From NCBI GenBank assembly GCA_031418455.1, contig JANOXJ010000221.1, forward strand, positions 7,056 through 71,055: a stretch of DNA of 64,000 nucleotides, given 5' to 3'. The translations under genes and the position numbers were made by a program. Under the pieces are notes generated by a model. That model did no database searches. It was given only the letters and a program-made list of their open reading frames with translations, and was not told the DNA's origin. Each line of letters opens with the position of its first letter. The first letter of the stretch is position 1. This document shows, one piece after another, positions 17,295-25,497 of this stretch. This DNA comes from JANNVZ01 sp031418455. GTDB lineage: Bacteria > Bacteroidota > Bacteroidia > Flavobacteriales_D > Sanyastnellaceae.

Positions 17295-19778
17295 ATGAGA
17301 GGCTTCCTATTCTTTTTTTTATTTTCAACTTTTGCCATTATTGGCACAAGCCAGAATAGTGGTTTTTTGGAGCACGAAAAGGCTTGCGCAAAGATGCAGG
17401 AAATGGCAGATGTAAGTTTGTCTAAGGGTAACACAGCTCAGGCCAAAATAATTGCTTTGGAAGCTCTGGACGAAGCGCGCAGCTCCAACGATGCCAATCT
17501 TATAACCCAAAGCTATTTATTACTATTTAGAATTTCTAATGAGCAGGACGATTTTTATAAAAGTTTAGATGCGGGCTTATCGGCCTTTAGCGAATCAGAG
17601 CTGGCCGTAGAAAATTATAGACTGGCATCCATACTTTCTTTGTTAGGCTTGTTTGAAAAATGGCACATAGAACATATGGGCCTTGATTATGCCGAGGCTG
17701 GTTTAAAACTGAAAAGTCTTGATCCAAAAATGAGATTGTATTTATTGAAGGTTAAGGCTATGGCTTTAAAATCTAATGGCAATGCAGAAAGTTCTGTGCA
17801 AGCCTTTAAAGATTATAGAGAATTTTCAAAGGTGAATAGTTTTTCGCTGGAGGAGATGGAGGCCCTTGAACAAATTGCTCTCATATATCAGAAAAATGGC
17901 GAGAATGCAAAGGCAATAGAATATTTTAAAGAGCAGAATTTATTGGCTACATGGCGCGGCAATAAGCTAAAGCAAGCCTCCAGTGCTAACAATATAGCGC
18001 TGTGTATGCAAGAAATGGGCGATAAGCAATCGGCCTTGTATTTTTATGATGAGGCCTTAACAAATTGTCCGGAAGATGCTAATGAATACATAGACATTTG
18101 CTTCAACCGAGCATTTCTTGAAAAGGAAATGGGCAATAACGATTTTTTGAAACGGTATGTAGACCTGGGTTATAAAACGGCTTTACAAAAAAACAACTTA
18201 AGAGGCATTACTAAAGCTCAAGTTATTCGTGGTTCTATCTGGAAGTCTGAAGGTAACAATAGCAATGCACAAAGTGAAATAATGAGTGCCATAGAACTAT
18301 GCGAGGCCAACGGAATAGTAGACATACATATAGATGCTTTGGAGTTGCTTATGCAAATGTATTCAGAAGCTAATGATAGGGAGAAAGAGGCCTATTACGA
18401 TGCTCAAAAGCAAGAGCTTATTCGCTCACAAAATGAAAAGAGTAAGCTAGATGCAAAAATGAAAAGCAACTTTGCTTTAGCTGTAGAACAAACAAAAACT
18501 TCGGTTTTGGCAGTTATTTCCAAAAGCAAAGAAATGAGGCTTGAAATGGACAAGCAAAAATTAGATAGAGAGAATAAGGAGAAGACGATAGCTCTAATGC
18601 AGAGCGAAAAGGAACTAGCCAAATCGGAATATGAACGAACAAGGGTGGCTAAAGAAAAAGCATTGCGCGAGTTAATGTTGGCTCAGTCTTCATTAGAAAA
18701 TCAGCAAAAGGAAAATTCTATAATGGAATTGGAAACAACCAGAGCAGCACAACTACTGGAGTTGACAAAACTGGAAATGGACAAGCAGAGCGAAACAAGT
18801 AAACTACAACTTACCCAGCAGCAAAATAAGGTTTTAGAAAGCGAGGCATTTGCCAGCAATGAAAAAATAAAACGCGAACAAAATGCGAAACAACTAGGAT
18901 TTGCTATTGGATTTCTTTGCATCCTAATATCAGTAGGTGCATTTATTGTATTAGCCAAGGTAAGAAAAAACAAAAAGGTGATTGAAAGTCAGAATAAGGA
19001 ACTCAATCATAAGAATGACGATATAGAAAAGAGTATTGTTTCTGCCAGTTATTTTCAGGGCACTATTACTCCAAGTTCAAAACAACTGAAAGCAGCCGTA
19101 AAGGATGGATTTATTTTATATAAACCTCTGGATACAGTAAGTGGTGATTTGCCCTTCGTAACCAATGTAGATGGTTACACTTACATAGCTGCTATAGATT
19201 GCATTGGCCATGGTATACCGGCCGCCATGCTATCGTTTACAGCATATTATAACCTTAATAAAATTCTAGATACCGCTACGCAAATGAGCCTTGGCGATAT
19301 TTTAGAAAAGCTTGATGGTCAAATAAAAACCTCGTTAAGGTCACAAGGTGAAAAGACAAACTTTAATGCTGGTATGGATGTGTCCTTAGTAAGAATAGAC
19401 CATAATTCAAGATTAATAGAATACGCAGGCGCTCAGTCACCTCTGATAGTGGTAAACGATGCAAAATGCGAATACATAAAGGGCTCAAGGTTTAGTGTGG
19501 CGGATATTAATTCTGGATTAAACCCTAAGTATGAGTCGCATTCTATAGCAATAGATGAGAACGCAAAGTATTACCTAATGAGTGATGGTTACACCCATCA
19601 AATGAAGGGTGATGAAAATATGAAGCTCTTTTCGAGGAAAAGATTTTTGGAACTTTTGCAAAAGACATACCGTTTAACATTTAACGAAATTGAGAAGACA
19701 TTGAACGATGCTCATCTGGAATGGAAAGGTAACAATTTACAAACTGATGATATATTGGTAATTGGCTTTGAAATATAG
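17295..19778 (+). CDS. TPR/coiled-coil membrane sensor with PP2C (SpoIIE/SiaA-like) phosphatase domain
   Basis: 827 residues. Signal peptide (to ~19, GTSQ); periplasmic TPR-like helical repeats (~25-370); long coiled coil (~375-530); one membrane segment (~534-555, GFAIGFLCILISVGAFIVL); cytoplasmic PP2C/SpoIIE phosphatase domain (~585-827). Metal-site aspartates are in place: D618 (TVSGD), D635 with GHG638-640 (AIDCIGHG), D695 (GMDVSL), D764 (LMSDGY) and D818-819 (TDDILV). In Pseudomonas SiaA, a membrane PP2C phosphatase dephosphorylates SiaC, opposing the kinase SiaB. The same order of phosphatase, SiaB-like, SiaC-like follows here, so that reaction is the likely role. The signal for the TPR domain is unknown. 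It sits 2 bp after the receptor gene and 11 bp before the SiaB-like gene. Confidence 0.9.
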   Translation: MRGFLFFFLFSTFAIIGTSQNSGFLEHEKACAKMQEMADVSLSKGNTAQAKIIALEALDEARSSNDANLITQSYLLLFRISNEQDDFYKSLDAGLSAFSESELAVENYRLASILSLLGLFEKWHIEHMGLDYAEAGLKLKSLDPKMRLYLLKVKAMALKSNGNAESSVQAFKDYREFSKVNSFSLEEMEALEQIALIYQKNGENAKAIEYFKEQNLLATWRGNKLKQASSANNIALCMQEMGDKQSALYFYDEALTNCPEDANEYIDICFNRAFLEKEMGNNDFLKRYVDLGYKTALQKNNLRGITKAQVIRGSIWKSEGNNSNAQSEIMSAIELCEANGIVDIHIDALELLMQMYSEANDREKEAYYDAQKQELIRSQNEKSKLDAKMKSNFALAVEQTKTSVLAVISKSKEMRLEMDKQKLDRENKEKTIALMQSEKELAKSEYERTRVAKEKALRELMLAQSSLENQQKENSIMELETTRAAQLLELTKLEMDKQSETSKLQLTQQQNKVLESEAFASNEKIKREQNAKQLGFAIGFLCILISVGAFIVLAKVRKNKKVIESQNKELNHKNDDIEKSIVSASYFQGTITPSSKQLKAAVKDGFILYKPLDTVSGDLPFVTNVDGYTYIAAIDCIGHGIPAAMLSFTAYYNLNKILDTATQMSLGDILEKLDGQIKTSLRSQGEKTNFNAGMDVSLVRIDHNSRLIEYAGAQSPLIVVNDAKCEYIKGSRFSVADINSGLNPKYESHSIAIDENAKYYLMSDGYTHQMKGDENMKLFSRKRFLELLQKTYRLTFNEIEKTLNDAHLEWKGNNLQTDDILVIGFEI

Positions 19779-19789
19779 TAACAACAAAC

Positions 19790-20320
19790 ATGGCAGAACA
19801 AAAACACACCCTAACCTATGAAGGCAACATTTCTGATGATTTGAGGTCGTTCATGTGCAGTACGCTTAAACAAAGCATGGAAGATAACATGCCTGAGGCT
19901 AAGCGCGTAAATAAACTCGTAGGTTTTGCCCTGGAGCTTTTAGATAATGCACAGCGCTATGGCAATGGCACTAAAATAGAATTTGAATGGACATCAAGCG
20001 GAAACGAACTTTCTGTAACGGTTAAAAACCTGTCCAATATGCAAAATGCAAAACGATTAAAGGACACTGTGGATCATGTGGCCAAACTAAATTCTGAAGG
20101 CCTTGTGGCTGAATACAGAACCAAGATGTTAGACAATAAATTCAATGAGTCAGGTGGAGCAGGTCTTGGATTTTTGCAAATGGCTAAAAATGGTGCTAAG
20201 GATATTAAGATCTTAATTGAGGATGCTGTGGATGGAATGTGCATATGCTCCAGCACGATTATTGCCTCTATAGACGGAACCGATGGTGCCTTTAATGGTT
20301 CAGCACCCGCCCAACAATAA
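19790..20320 (+). CDS. SiaB-family protein kinase (copy 1)
   Basis: 176 residues, cytoplasmic. It has a GHKL-like ATP-binding fold: N-box E49-LLD-N53-AQRYGNG, and a glycine loop SGGAGLGFLQMAK (121-133). SiaB-family proteins phosphorylate the SiaC partner on a conserved threonine. It starts 11 bp after the phosphatase gene and precedes the SiaC-like gene by 24 bp, the order expected for a phosphatase-kinase-target partner switch. The C-terminal tail (~160-176) is low-complexity and not shared by copy 2. Orthology to Pseudomonas SiaB is by family, not proven. Confidence 0.88.
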   Translation: MAEQKHTLTYEGNISDDLRSFMCSTLKQSMEDNMPEAKRVNKLVGFALELLDNAQRYGNGTKIEFEWTSSGNELSVTVKNLSNMQNAKRLKDTVDHVAKLNSEGLVAEYRTKMLDNKFNESGGAGLGFLQMAKNGAKDIKILIEDAVDGMCICSSTIIASIDGTDGAFNGSAPAQQ

Positions 20321-20344
20321 TAAAAATAAACAATATATCATACT

Positions 20345-20716
20345 ATGAATTTAAAAATTGAACCTTCACAAAGCAGCCCCCTGGTTGACTTTAGTGTGCT
20401 GCGCGTTGGACAGCATATACAAGGTGTTTCAATACCAGTAGATGCATTTGAATTCTATAAACAAATTCATGATTTTTTAGATGCCAACGAATCTAAATTA
20501 TTGCCCAATAGTGAATTTCATTTTGATCTGAAATATTTTAATACCTCCAGTAGTAAGGCGCTGTTCAATCTTTTGCAACGTATTCAAAAGCAAATTAAGG
20601 AAGGCAGAGAGCTTAAAGTGGTTTGGTATTTTTCTGATGATGATGATTTTATGCTGGAATCTGGAGAAGAGTTTGAGCAATTGTTAGATGCTTCATTTGA
20701 ATTTAGAAAAAATTAA
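20345..20716 (+). CDS. SiaC-family regulatory phosphoprotein (copy 1)
   Basis: 123 residues matching the DUF1987/SiaC pattern along its length. There is an N-terminal strand pair, FDLKYFNTSSSKALFNLL with the candidate phosphorylation site Thr67 (the family site is Thr68 in P. aeruginosa SiaC), then VVWYFSDDDDFMLESGEEFE. In Pseudomonas the unphosphorylated form binds and activates the diguanylate cyclase SiaD. No GGDEF gene is visible in this window, so the partner here must be elsewhere or different. A strong terminator follows at 20739-20767. Confidence 0.9.
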   Translation: MNLKIEPSQSSPLVDFSVLRVGQHIQGVSIPVDAFEFYKQIHDFLDANESKLLPNSEFHFDLKYFNTSSSKALFNLLQRIQKQIKEGRELKVVWYFSDDDDFMLESGEEFEQLLDASFEFRKN

Positions 20717-20738
20717 TACTCATATCTATTAATAACCG

Positions 20739-20767
20739 GATGCCTTGAAAAAGGCATCTTTTTTTTT
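20739..20767 (+). terminator. Intrinsic terminator between the two SiaB/SiaC pairs
   Basis: An 8-bp stem (GATGCCTT with AAGGCATC) and a four-base loop are followed by a run of nine T. It lies 22 bp after the first SiaC-like stop and 80 bp before the second SiaB-like start, so the second pair probably has its own promoter or is read at reduced level. Confidence 0.85.
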
Positions 20768-20847
20768 GTAACCTTTTTCAGGGAGCTTCCGTTAAACGAT
20801 GAAGCGTGAATTTTCTATTTTGAAGTGATACGCTATAAAATTATTTT

Positions 20848-21342
20848 ATGAAGCCAAATTCTTTAGATTATGTAGGTGTTTTAAATAGTGAAATTCGAGT
20901 GCAACTGCTCGACTTTCTCAGCGCCATTGCCATAGCGCATTTGGGCAAGCGAAAAGACTTGCGCAAGCTGTGCAGCATAGCTATTGAGTTATTAGACAAT
21001 GCACAGCGACATTGCACCGATGATGATATAAGTTTCAAATGGCAAATAGAAGGTGATTCGTTAATAGTAAAAGTTGAAAATCACGCTTCAGAAGAAGATG
21101 CTAAGCGATTAAAAGAACAGGTAGAGGCCTTAAGACAAATGACCCCAACTGAAATAACTGAAGAATTTCGCAAGCAATTGCTAAACCCAGAATTTAATGC
21201 CAGAGGTGGAGCTGGATTAGGAATATTACAAATTGCCAAAAAAGGAGCCACTAGTTTTGAAGTGGATGTACATAAAATGATTAACGGAGCTTACGCATGC
21301 ACCAGTACAGTAGAAACACCTTTAACACAATCACAGTTATGA
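20848..21342 (+). CDS. SiaB-family protein kinase (copy 2)
   Basis: 164 residues, clearly paralogous to copy 1. The N-box is E47-LLD-N51-AQRH and the glycine loop is GGAGLGILQIAKKGA (120-134); the AKRLKEQVEAL helix matches AKRLKDTVDHV in copy 1. All ATP-site features seen in copy 1 are kept, so it should be an active kinase. Its stop codon overlaps the ATG of the second SiaC-like gene (ATGA at 21339-21342), indicating translational coupling and a dedicated partner. Confidence 0.86.
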   Translation: MKPNSLDYVGVLNSEIRVQLLDFLSAIAIAHLGKRKDLRKLCSIAIELLDNAQRHCTDDDISFKWQIEGDSLIVKVENHASEEDAKRLKEQVEALRQMTPTEITEEFRKQLLNPEFNARGGAGLGILQIAKKGATSFEVDVHKMINGAYACTSTVETPLTQSQL

Positions 21343-21767
21343 ATAGCTTACCAGTAGAGGAAACCAGTATGCAAGGCTTATCTATAGAAGGAACCAGAAA
21401 TTCTCCCTCAGTATTTTATAATGTGAATGAGAATAAATTTGCTTTGATTGGTGTTTCGTGCATGACAGATGCTCGAGGCTTTTATCAACCAATAATAGAT
21501 TGGGTAAAGCTTAATTCAAATGAAATTAAGTCTGGAATAGTTTTCGAATTTTATCTTCCATATTTTAATTCTGGCAGCAATAAAGGTATATTCAGATTGC
21601 TTGAATCTATTTCCGGTGTAGTAAAGAGTGGCAAAGAGTGTAAAATAATTTGGTGTGTGGAAGAGGAGGACGAGTTTATGAGCGAGGGTGGCGAGGTTAT
21701 CGAAAATATCCTTGGACTTAAGTTTGAATTCAAAGAAGTGCCTTTTGATGCCAAGCATCTATTTTAA
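21339..21767 (+). CDS. SiaC-family regulatory phosphoprotein (copy 2, Ser at the phosphosite)
   Basis: ATG 21339 overlaps the upstream stop as ATGA and gives 142 residues; an earlier in-frame ATG (21297) would overlap the SiaB-like gene by 46 bp and is less likely. The core matches SiaC: FALIGVSCMTDARGFYQP, then FYLPYFNSGSNKGIFRLLE and IIWCVEEEDEFMSEGGE. The site equivalent to Thr67 of copy 1 is Ser78. It has an N-terminal extension of ~10 residues compared with copy 1 and a C-terminal tail (EVPFDAKHLF). This suggests a diverged second output of the switch. Confidence 0.84.
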   Translation: MNSLPVEETSMQGLSIEGTRNSPSVFYNVNENKFALIGVSCMTDARGFYQPIIDWVKLNSNEIKSGIVFEFYLPYFNSGSNKGIFRLLESISGVVKSGKECKIIWCVEEEDEFMSEGGEVIENILGLKFEFKEVPFDAKHLF

Positions 21768-21797
21768 TAAGAAAATATCTTAACAGTAAATAATATT

Positions 21798-21824
21798 AAA
21801 GGTCCTTTAAAGGACCTTTTTTTT
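21798..21824. terminator. Intrinsic terminator between convergent genes
   Basis: A 10-bp stem (AAAGGTCCTT with AAGGACCTTT) is followed by T8. It ends the second SiaB/SiaC pair and overlaps the last codon of the leftward GH114-like gene. Confidence 0.85.
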
Positions 21825-22833
21825 ATTGCCCTTCCCAGTGTTCAAATGCATCTATTAAGTCCAAATAGACTCCGTCAAATCCCTTTATAAGAATTTTATG
21901 TAAATAGCTTGAGTCATTGCCAGATATGATGTTTTGCCATTCCTGATTCCAATATTCCACCTTATAATTTCCTGGCCAGTCTGGATTTAAACCATGCATC
22001 CAATTGGGCGGATTAAAACTCCAGTAAGGCAGCCAGTAATAGCGGTAATCTTCGGCTTCACCTATGCTCATATAAGCTATTACTAATCTGCTACCGCCAT
22101 TTGCTTTTTGTTTTAATTGCAATATTTCTTCCGATGTAAATTCCTCTTCTTCAAAAAATGCATCCATTATGATTGCATCATAATTAGTAGCGGAAATAGC
22201 ATTTATAAAATCCTGTTTTGAACTATAGTCTTGTGTATTGATGATATACAGAAAATTTTGAGCATCTTGTAAGTTAGTTGTTGCAGCGCTGTTTTCATGG
22301 TAAATGGGAGTGGGGTAGTTGGCTATGGTATACAAATCGCGCGTGTCTGCAGCATAGGAAATAAAATTGAGGTTTTGGTTTTGTGCATAGCTATCATCTA
22401 CAAAATTTGGACTGGTGCAGTAGTCTGTTACAAGCACTTTAATGCCATTATCGCGCATTACTTCTAAATGTGGTTGCCATAAGGCACGCTCTTCTGCGGG
22501 GGTAGCCATGTTGTCATTGTTGTCAAAACCATAAAACAATTCTTCTCGCCCTTGTCCGTCAATTGCCTGCAAATAATCAGTGGCTAATGGCCCTGCAGGC
22601 GTGCCATCCAGCGTGGCAAGCTCTTGCCCATTTTGGGGAATGACTATAAAGTTTGGATGTATCGTTTCCGCATAGTTTGAAAGATCGATTACAAAACTGC
22701 GCATTTCTTGTCTATAATCTACATCAGCAGGCGAAGGGTTTGAAAGGGGTAAATCTTCATCATCATTACGTTTGCAGCTGCATAGGAAAGTGCAAATAAT
22801 AAAGAGAAAAATATGAAAATTTGACTTTGACAT
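21823..22833 (-). CDS. Lipoprotein, TM1410/GH114-like putative glycoside hydrolase
   Basis: 336 residues. The signal peptide ends in a lipobox LCSC with Cys19, so it is a lipoprotein. The body matches the MJ1477/TM1410 family (endo-alpha-1,4-polygalactosaminidase-like TIM barrel, GH114). Visible landmarks are FVIDLSNYAE, YDAIIMDAFFE, VIAYMSIGEAEDYRYYW, NPDWPGNYKVEYW and GFDGVYLDLIDAFEHW. The acidic residues at the ends of the barrel strands (IMDA, GEAED, YLDLIDA) are the likely catalytic ones. Members of this family were once mislabelled as cysteinyl-tRNA synthetases. It probably hydrolyses an amino-sugar polymer, perhaps exopolysaccharide; substrate unproven. Confidence 0.87.
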   Translation of the reverse strand: MSKSNFHIFLFIICTFLCSCKRNDDEDLPLSNPSPADVDYRQEMRSFVIDLSNYAETIHPNFIVIPQNGQELATLDGTPAGPLATDYLQAIDGQGREELFYGFDNNDNMATPAEERALWQPHLEVMRDNGIKVLVTDYCTSPNFVDDSYAQNQNLNFISYAADTRDLYTIANYPTPIYHENSAATTNLQDAQNFLYIINTQDYSSKQDFINAISATNYDAIIMDAFFEEEEFTSEEILQLKQKANGGSRLVIAYMSIGEAEDYRYYWLPYWSFNPPNWMHGLNPDWPGNYKVEYWNQEWQNIISGNDSSYLHKILIKGFDGVYLDLIDAFEHWEGQ

Positions 22834-22884
22834 ATATGGAGCAATTTAACGCAAGTAAAGAAATAATTATTGCATCTATAGAAA

Positions 22885-22926
22885 CAAAAATGCCACATGA
22901 GTTACTTTGTATTAACTCTTGTGGCA
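22885..22926 (-). terminator. Hairpin terminator downstream of the 22949-23920 gene
   Basis: A 14-bp stem with one mismatch (TGCCACATGAGTTA with TAACTCTTGTGGCA, 22891-22904 and 22911-22924) is followed on the minus strand by a U-rich run (complement of GAAACAAAAA). Confidence 0.75.
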
Positions 22927-22948
22927 GTGAAATAATTGTTGGGTTGTA

Positions 22949-23920
22949 TTATAATTTAATGAATTGTTCGCGATATATAGTATTGTCATTTGAAATGGTA
23001 ATGATATAACTGCCTGCACTAAGAGTGTGTATGTCTAGAGTTTGCAGGCCGCGTGTCACAGGCAGAGATAATACAAGCATGCCAACACTGTTATAGATGT
23101 TTGCAACGGCTGTATTTGTTTTTAAATCTAGTTGAATAGTTTGTTCAGCTACTGTAGGGTAAATTCTGAAAAGACTTGAACTATTATTTTCTTCTACACC
23201 GACAAATGTGGGAGCAAAACGATACACTGTGCTATCTGCAGGTTCACCGTCCAATACAGTAGGCATAGTATTAAAATCAGTCCAGTTGCTTATTGTAGGT
23301 TCTTGTGGATTGCCACCAAGTATCCAAAAGTTTTGCCAACCACCACCATTAGGTGCTCCTGTGCCAAGACCAATCAATGGTCCTGCTAAAAATTGAAGTG
23401 TTTGCGAATCTGGCACATTGTTAGGCCCAAATCTGTATTCTATAATGTTGCTTCCTTGATAAAGCCACAGTTGAAAATTTACTATGTTGATGGCAGTTCC
23501 ATTGCCATTAACTTCATCATAAAATCCTGCATTAGCATATTCTAATTTAAAAATTTGGTTGCCTGGAGGCCCTTCTATAGAATAGCGTAGTGGTGAATAG
23601 CTGGCAGTGTCATATCCAATGTCGACTAAGTCGGCTAAGTAGGGTGCTAAAAAATTCAACGAGTCTTCTTGTGCAGTGCTAACAATCTGTCCGCCCGGGC
23701 CACTTATGTAAATTTGAGAAATTGCCTCGTCTATAAGTTGAAAGGTGAAGCCAATTGGTACGAGAACATCAGGATCGTCCCAGGTCGCATTTTCCACTGC
23801 AGATATGGCCTCAGACAATGGAACGTATGGTTCATTCAACACGGTGAATGTATAAGGCAATTCTTGCGAATAGGCGCTAAGGGTAAATGATAACAATAGT
23901 GATAGTAGAATTTTTTTCAT
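22949..23920 (-). CDS. Secreted protein of unknown function, T9SS type A
   Basis: 323 residues with a signal peptide (MKKILLSLLLSFTLSAYSQ) and a type A sorting domain (LFRIYPTVAEQTIQLDL to LSAGSYIITI), in which the usual YPNP is YPTV. The ~230-residue middle is beta-rich and contains IFKLEYANAGFYDEV, a pattern I have seen in other Bacteroidota secreted proteins but cannot name. No catalytic motif is visible. It has its own terminator, so it is probably monocistronic. Confidence 0.75.
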   Translation of the reverse strand: MKKILLSLLLSFTLSAYSQELPYTFTVLNEPYVPLSEAISAVENATWDDPDVLVPIGFTFQLIDEAISQIYISGPGGQIVSTAQEDSLNFLAPYLADLVDIGYDTASYSPLRYSIEGPPGNQIFKLEYANAGFYDEVNGNGTAINIVNFQLWLYQGSNIIEYRFGPNNVPDSQTLQFLAGPLIGLGTGAPNGGGWQNFWILGGNPQEPTISNWTDFNTMPTVLDGEPADSTVYRFAPTFVGVEENNSSSLFRIYPTVAEQTIQLDLKTNTAVANIYNSVGMLVLSLPVTRGLQTLDIHTLSAGSYIITISNDNTIYREQFIKL

Positions 23921-24003
23921 AAAAGTGTTTAGTTGAGTTGATGTGGTAAAGAGACGAATTTATATCCAATTTCGTTACACCGCACATCATTTTATTTAAC
24001 CAA

Positions 24004-25464
24004 TCAAAGTGGAGCAAAGGCACTTTTCCAAGCCATATATTCATCATCTATTGCTTTATAGAGCAATTCGGCCATTTTGTTTGCACCTGCTTTAGTAAAG
24101 TGTGTATAGTCTGGCCCGGCATATGGGGGCTTATTTGTAACCCAGCTTGCCATAGAGTTTTTTCCACCCATTACAGCAAACATGTCCCAAAATGCGCAGC
24201 CTTCTGCAAAGGCTGCTTCTTTCATTCCTTCGTTTAATTGTTCTAAATGCGGCCATGTTATATACTCACCATTGAATGTGGTGCTCATGTCAGAAGGGCC
24301 TATTACCATTATAGCTGCATTGGGTGCGCATTGTTTTACATAGCGTATTTGTGCCTGAAAAGCTTGGCCATAAGCACGCGCGCTTGCCTCGTTGCGCAAA
24401 TGTGGCACCGCATTACCACCAAATTGCAGTATGATTAAATCAGTGCCTAGGTCATTATAAGTTTCTACTATCTCTGAGCTATTTATTTTTTTGAAGGTAT
24501 TGCCATCGTTGCCGCGCATAGCTATGTTGTTCACCAGCACTCCCGTGGTATCACGCAATGCCACTGCATATACATCAGGACTATCTGCTCCGCTAAACAA
24601 AAAGCGTATGCGCTTAGGTGTAGTGGCAAATGTCCAATTTAATTTTTGCATGCTAGCGCTTACACTTATTTTGTTTTGCCATACAGGCTTATCATCGGCC
24701 AGTACAGTAAGGTTAAACGGAAATAAATTATTTCCGAAATACATAGTAGCGCTATGAAAAGTTTTGGAATGCATTTGCGCCATGCCGGATGGGCGCATTT
24801 CAAACCATGCCTCTTTTGTATTGGTGCTATCTATAGCTTGTTTTTTTAGTGCAGGTGTAAATCGTGCATAACTGCACATAGGTCCATACTTGTTGTGTTT
24901 AGCCTTGGCATCATGATAGCCGTAAGCGGTGTAGCGCTGCCAGCTATCGCTTTGCGATTGGGAGCAGTGTGTAGTAGCGGCCACAGGCAAAGGACTTATG
25001 AGTCCTGGTCCATTGCCACCAAATTTTTCTTGCAATTTTTCGCGCAATACTCCCGTCATTCTGTCGCACTCTATTTGCGAATCGCCATAGTGATATATCT
25101 GCACCAATTTGCCCAGCTTTGCGCTATCAAGCGATGCAAAAAACGGATAGAAAGCGCTTGCATCGTTGTTGTAGAATTGTAATGATGCAATGGAAATGGT
25201 GCGCTTTACAGCAAGCGTGGTAGTAGTGTCGGTAATGGCAGTGTCGGTGGCTAATGAGGTGGAGTCAAACTGACTGAGGTATTTTTCTACATCTTCTATT
25301 TTTCTTACAGAGGTAGTATCGGCCAATTTGTGCCAGGTTTTAAATTTTAATTTGTAACTACCTATAGCTATGCCTGACTCTGGAAATACAAACATGAGAA
25401 CCCCACAAAGCAAACCAATGCACAGCAGAACAAGTAAAGTAATATGAGGCTTAATCAAATTCAA
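24004..25464 (-). CDS. Membrane-anchored SGNH/GDSL-family hydrolase
   Basis: 486 residues with an N-terminal membrane anchor (~8-28) and the rest periplasmic. Catalytic landmarks of SGNH esterases: Ser129 in HYGDSQIE (block I), a Gly in GGNGPGL, Asn in LQFGGNAVPHL (block III), and the Asp452-xx-His455 pair in DYTHFTKAG (block V). The family includes acetylesterases of peptidoglycan and polysaccharides; in Bacteroidota such proteins often sit beside MBOAT O-acyltransferases, but none is present here. It lies 33 bp after the PorE-like gene in the same direction, so the two may be co-transcribed. The substrate is unknown. Confidence 0.85.
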   Translation of the reverse strand: MNLIKPHITLLVLLCIGLLCGVLMFVFPESGIAIGSYKLKFKTWHKLADTTSVRKIEDVEKYLSQFDSTSLATDTAITDTTTTLAVKRTISIASLQFYNNDASAFYPFFASLDSAKLGKLVQIYHYGDSQIECDRMTGVLREKLQEKFGGNGPGLISPLPVAATTHCSQSQSDSWQRYTAYGYHDAKAKHNKYGPMCSYARFTPALKKQAIDSTNTKEAWFEMRPSGMAQMHSKTFHSATMYFGNNLFPFNLTVLADDKPVWQNKISVSASMQKLNWTFATTPKRIRFLFSGADSPDVYAVALRDTTGVLVNNIAMRGNDGNTFKKINSSEIVETYNDLGTDLIILQFGGNAVPHLRNEASARAYGQAFQAQIRYVKQCAPNAAIMVIGPSDMSTTFNGEYITWPHLEQLNEGMKEAAFAEGCAFWDMFAVMGGKNSMASWVTNKPPYAGPDYTHFTKAGANKMAELLYKAIDDEYMAWKSAFAPL

Positions 25465-25497
25465 AACTTAACAGCGCACTTGAAGGGTTTGTTTTTT

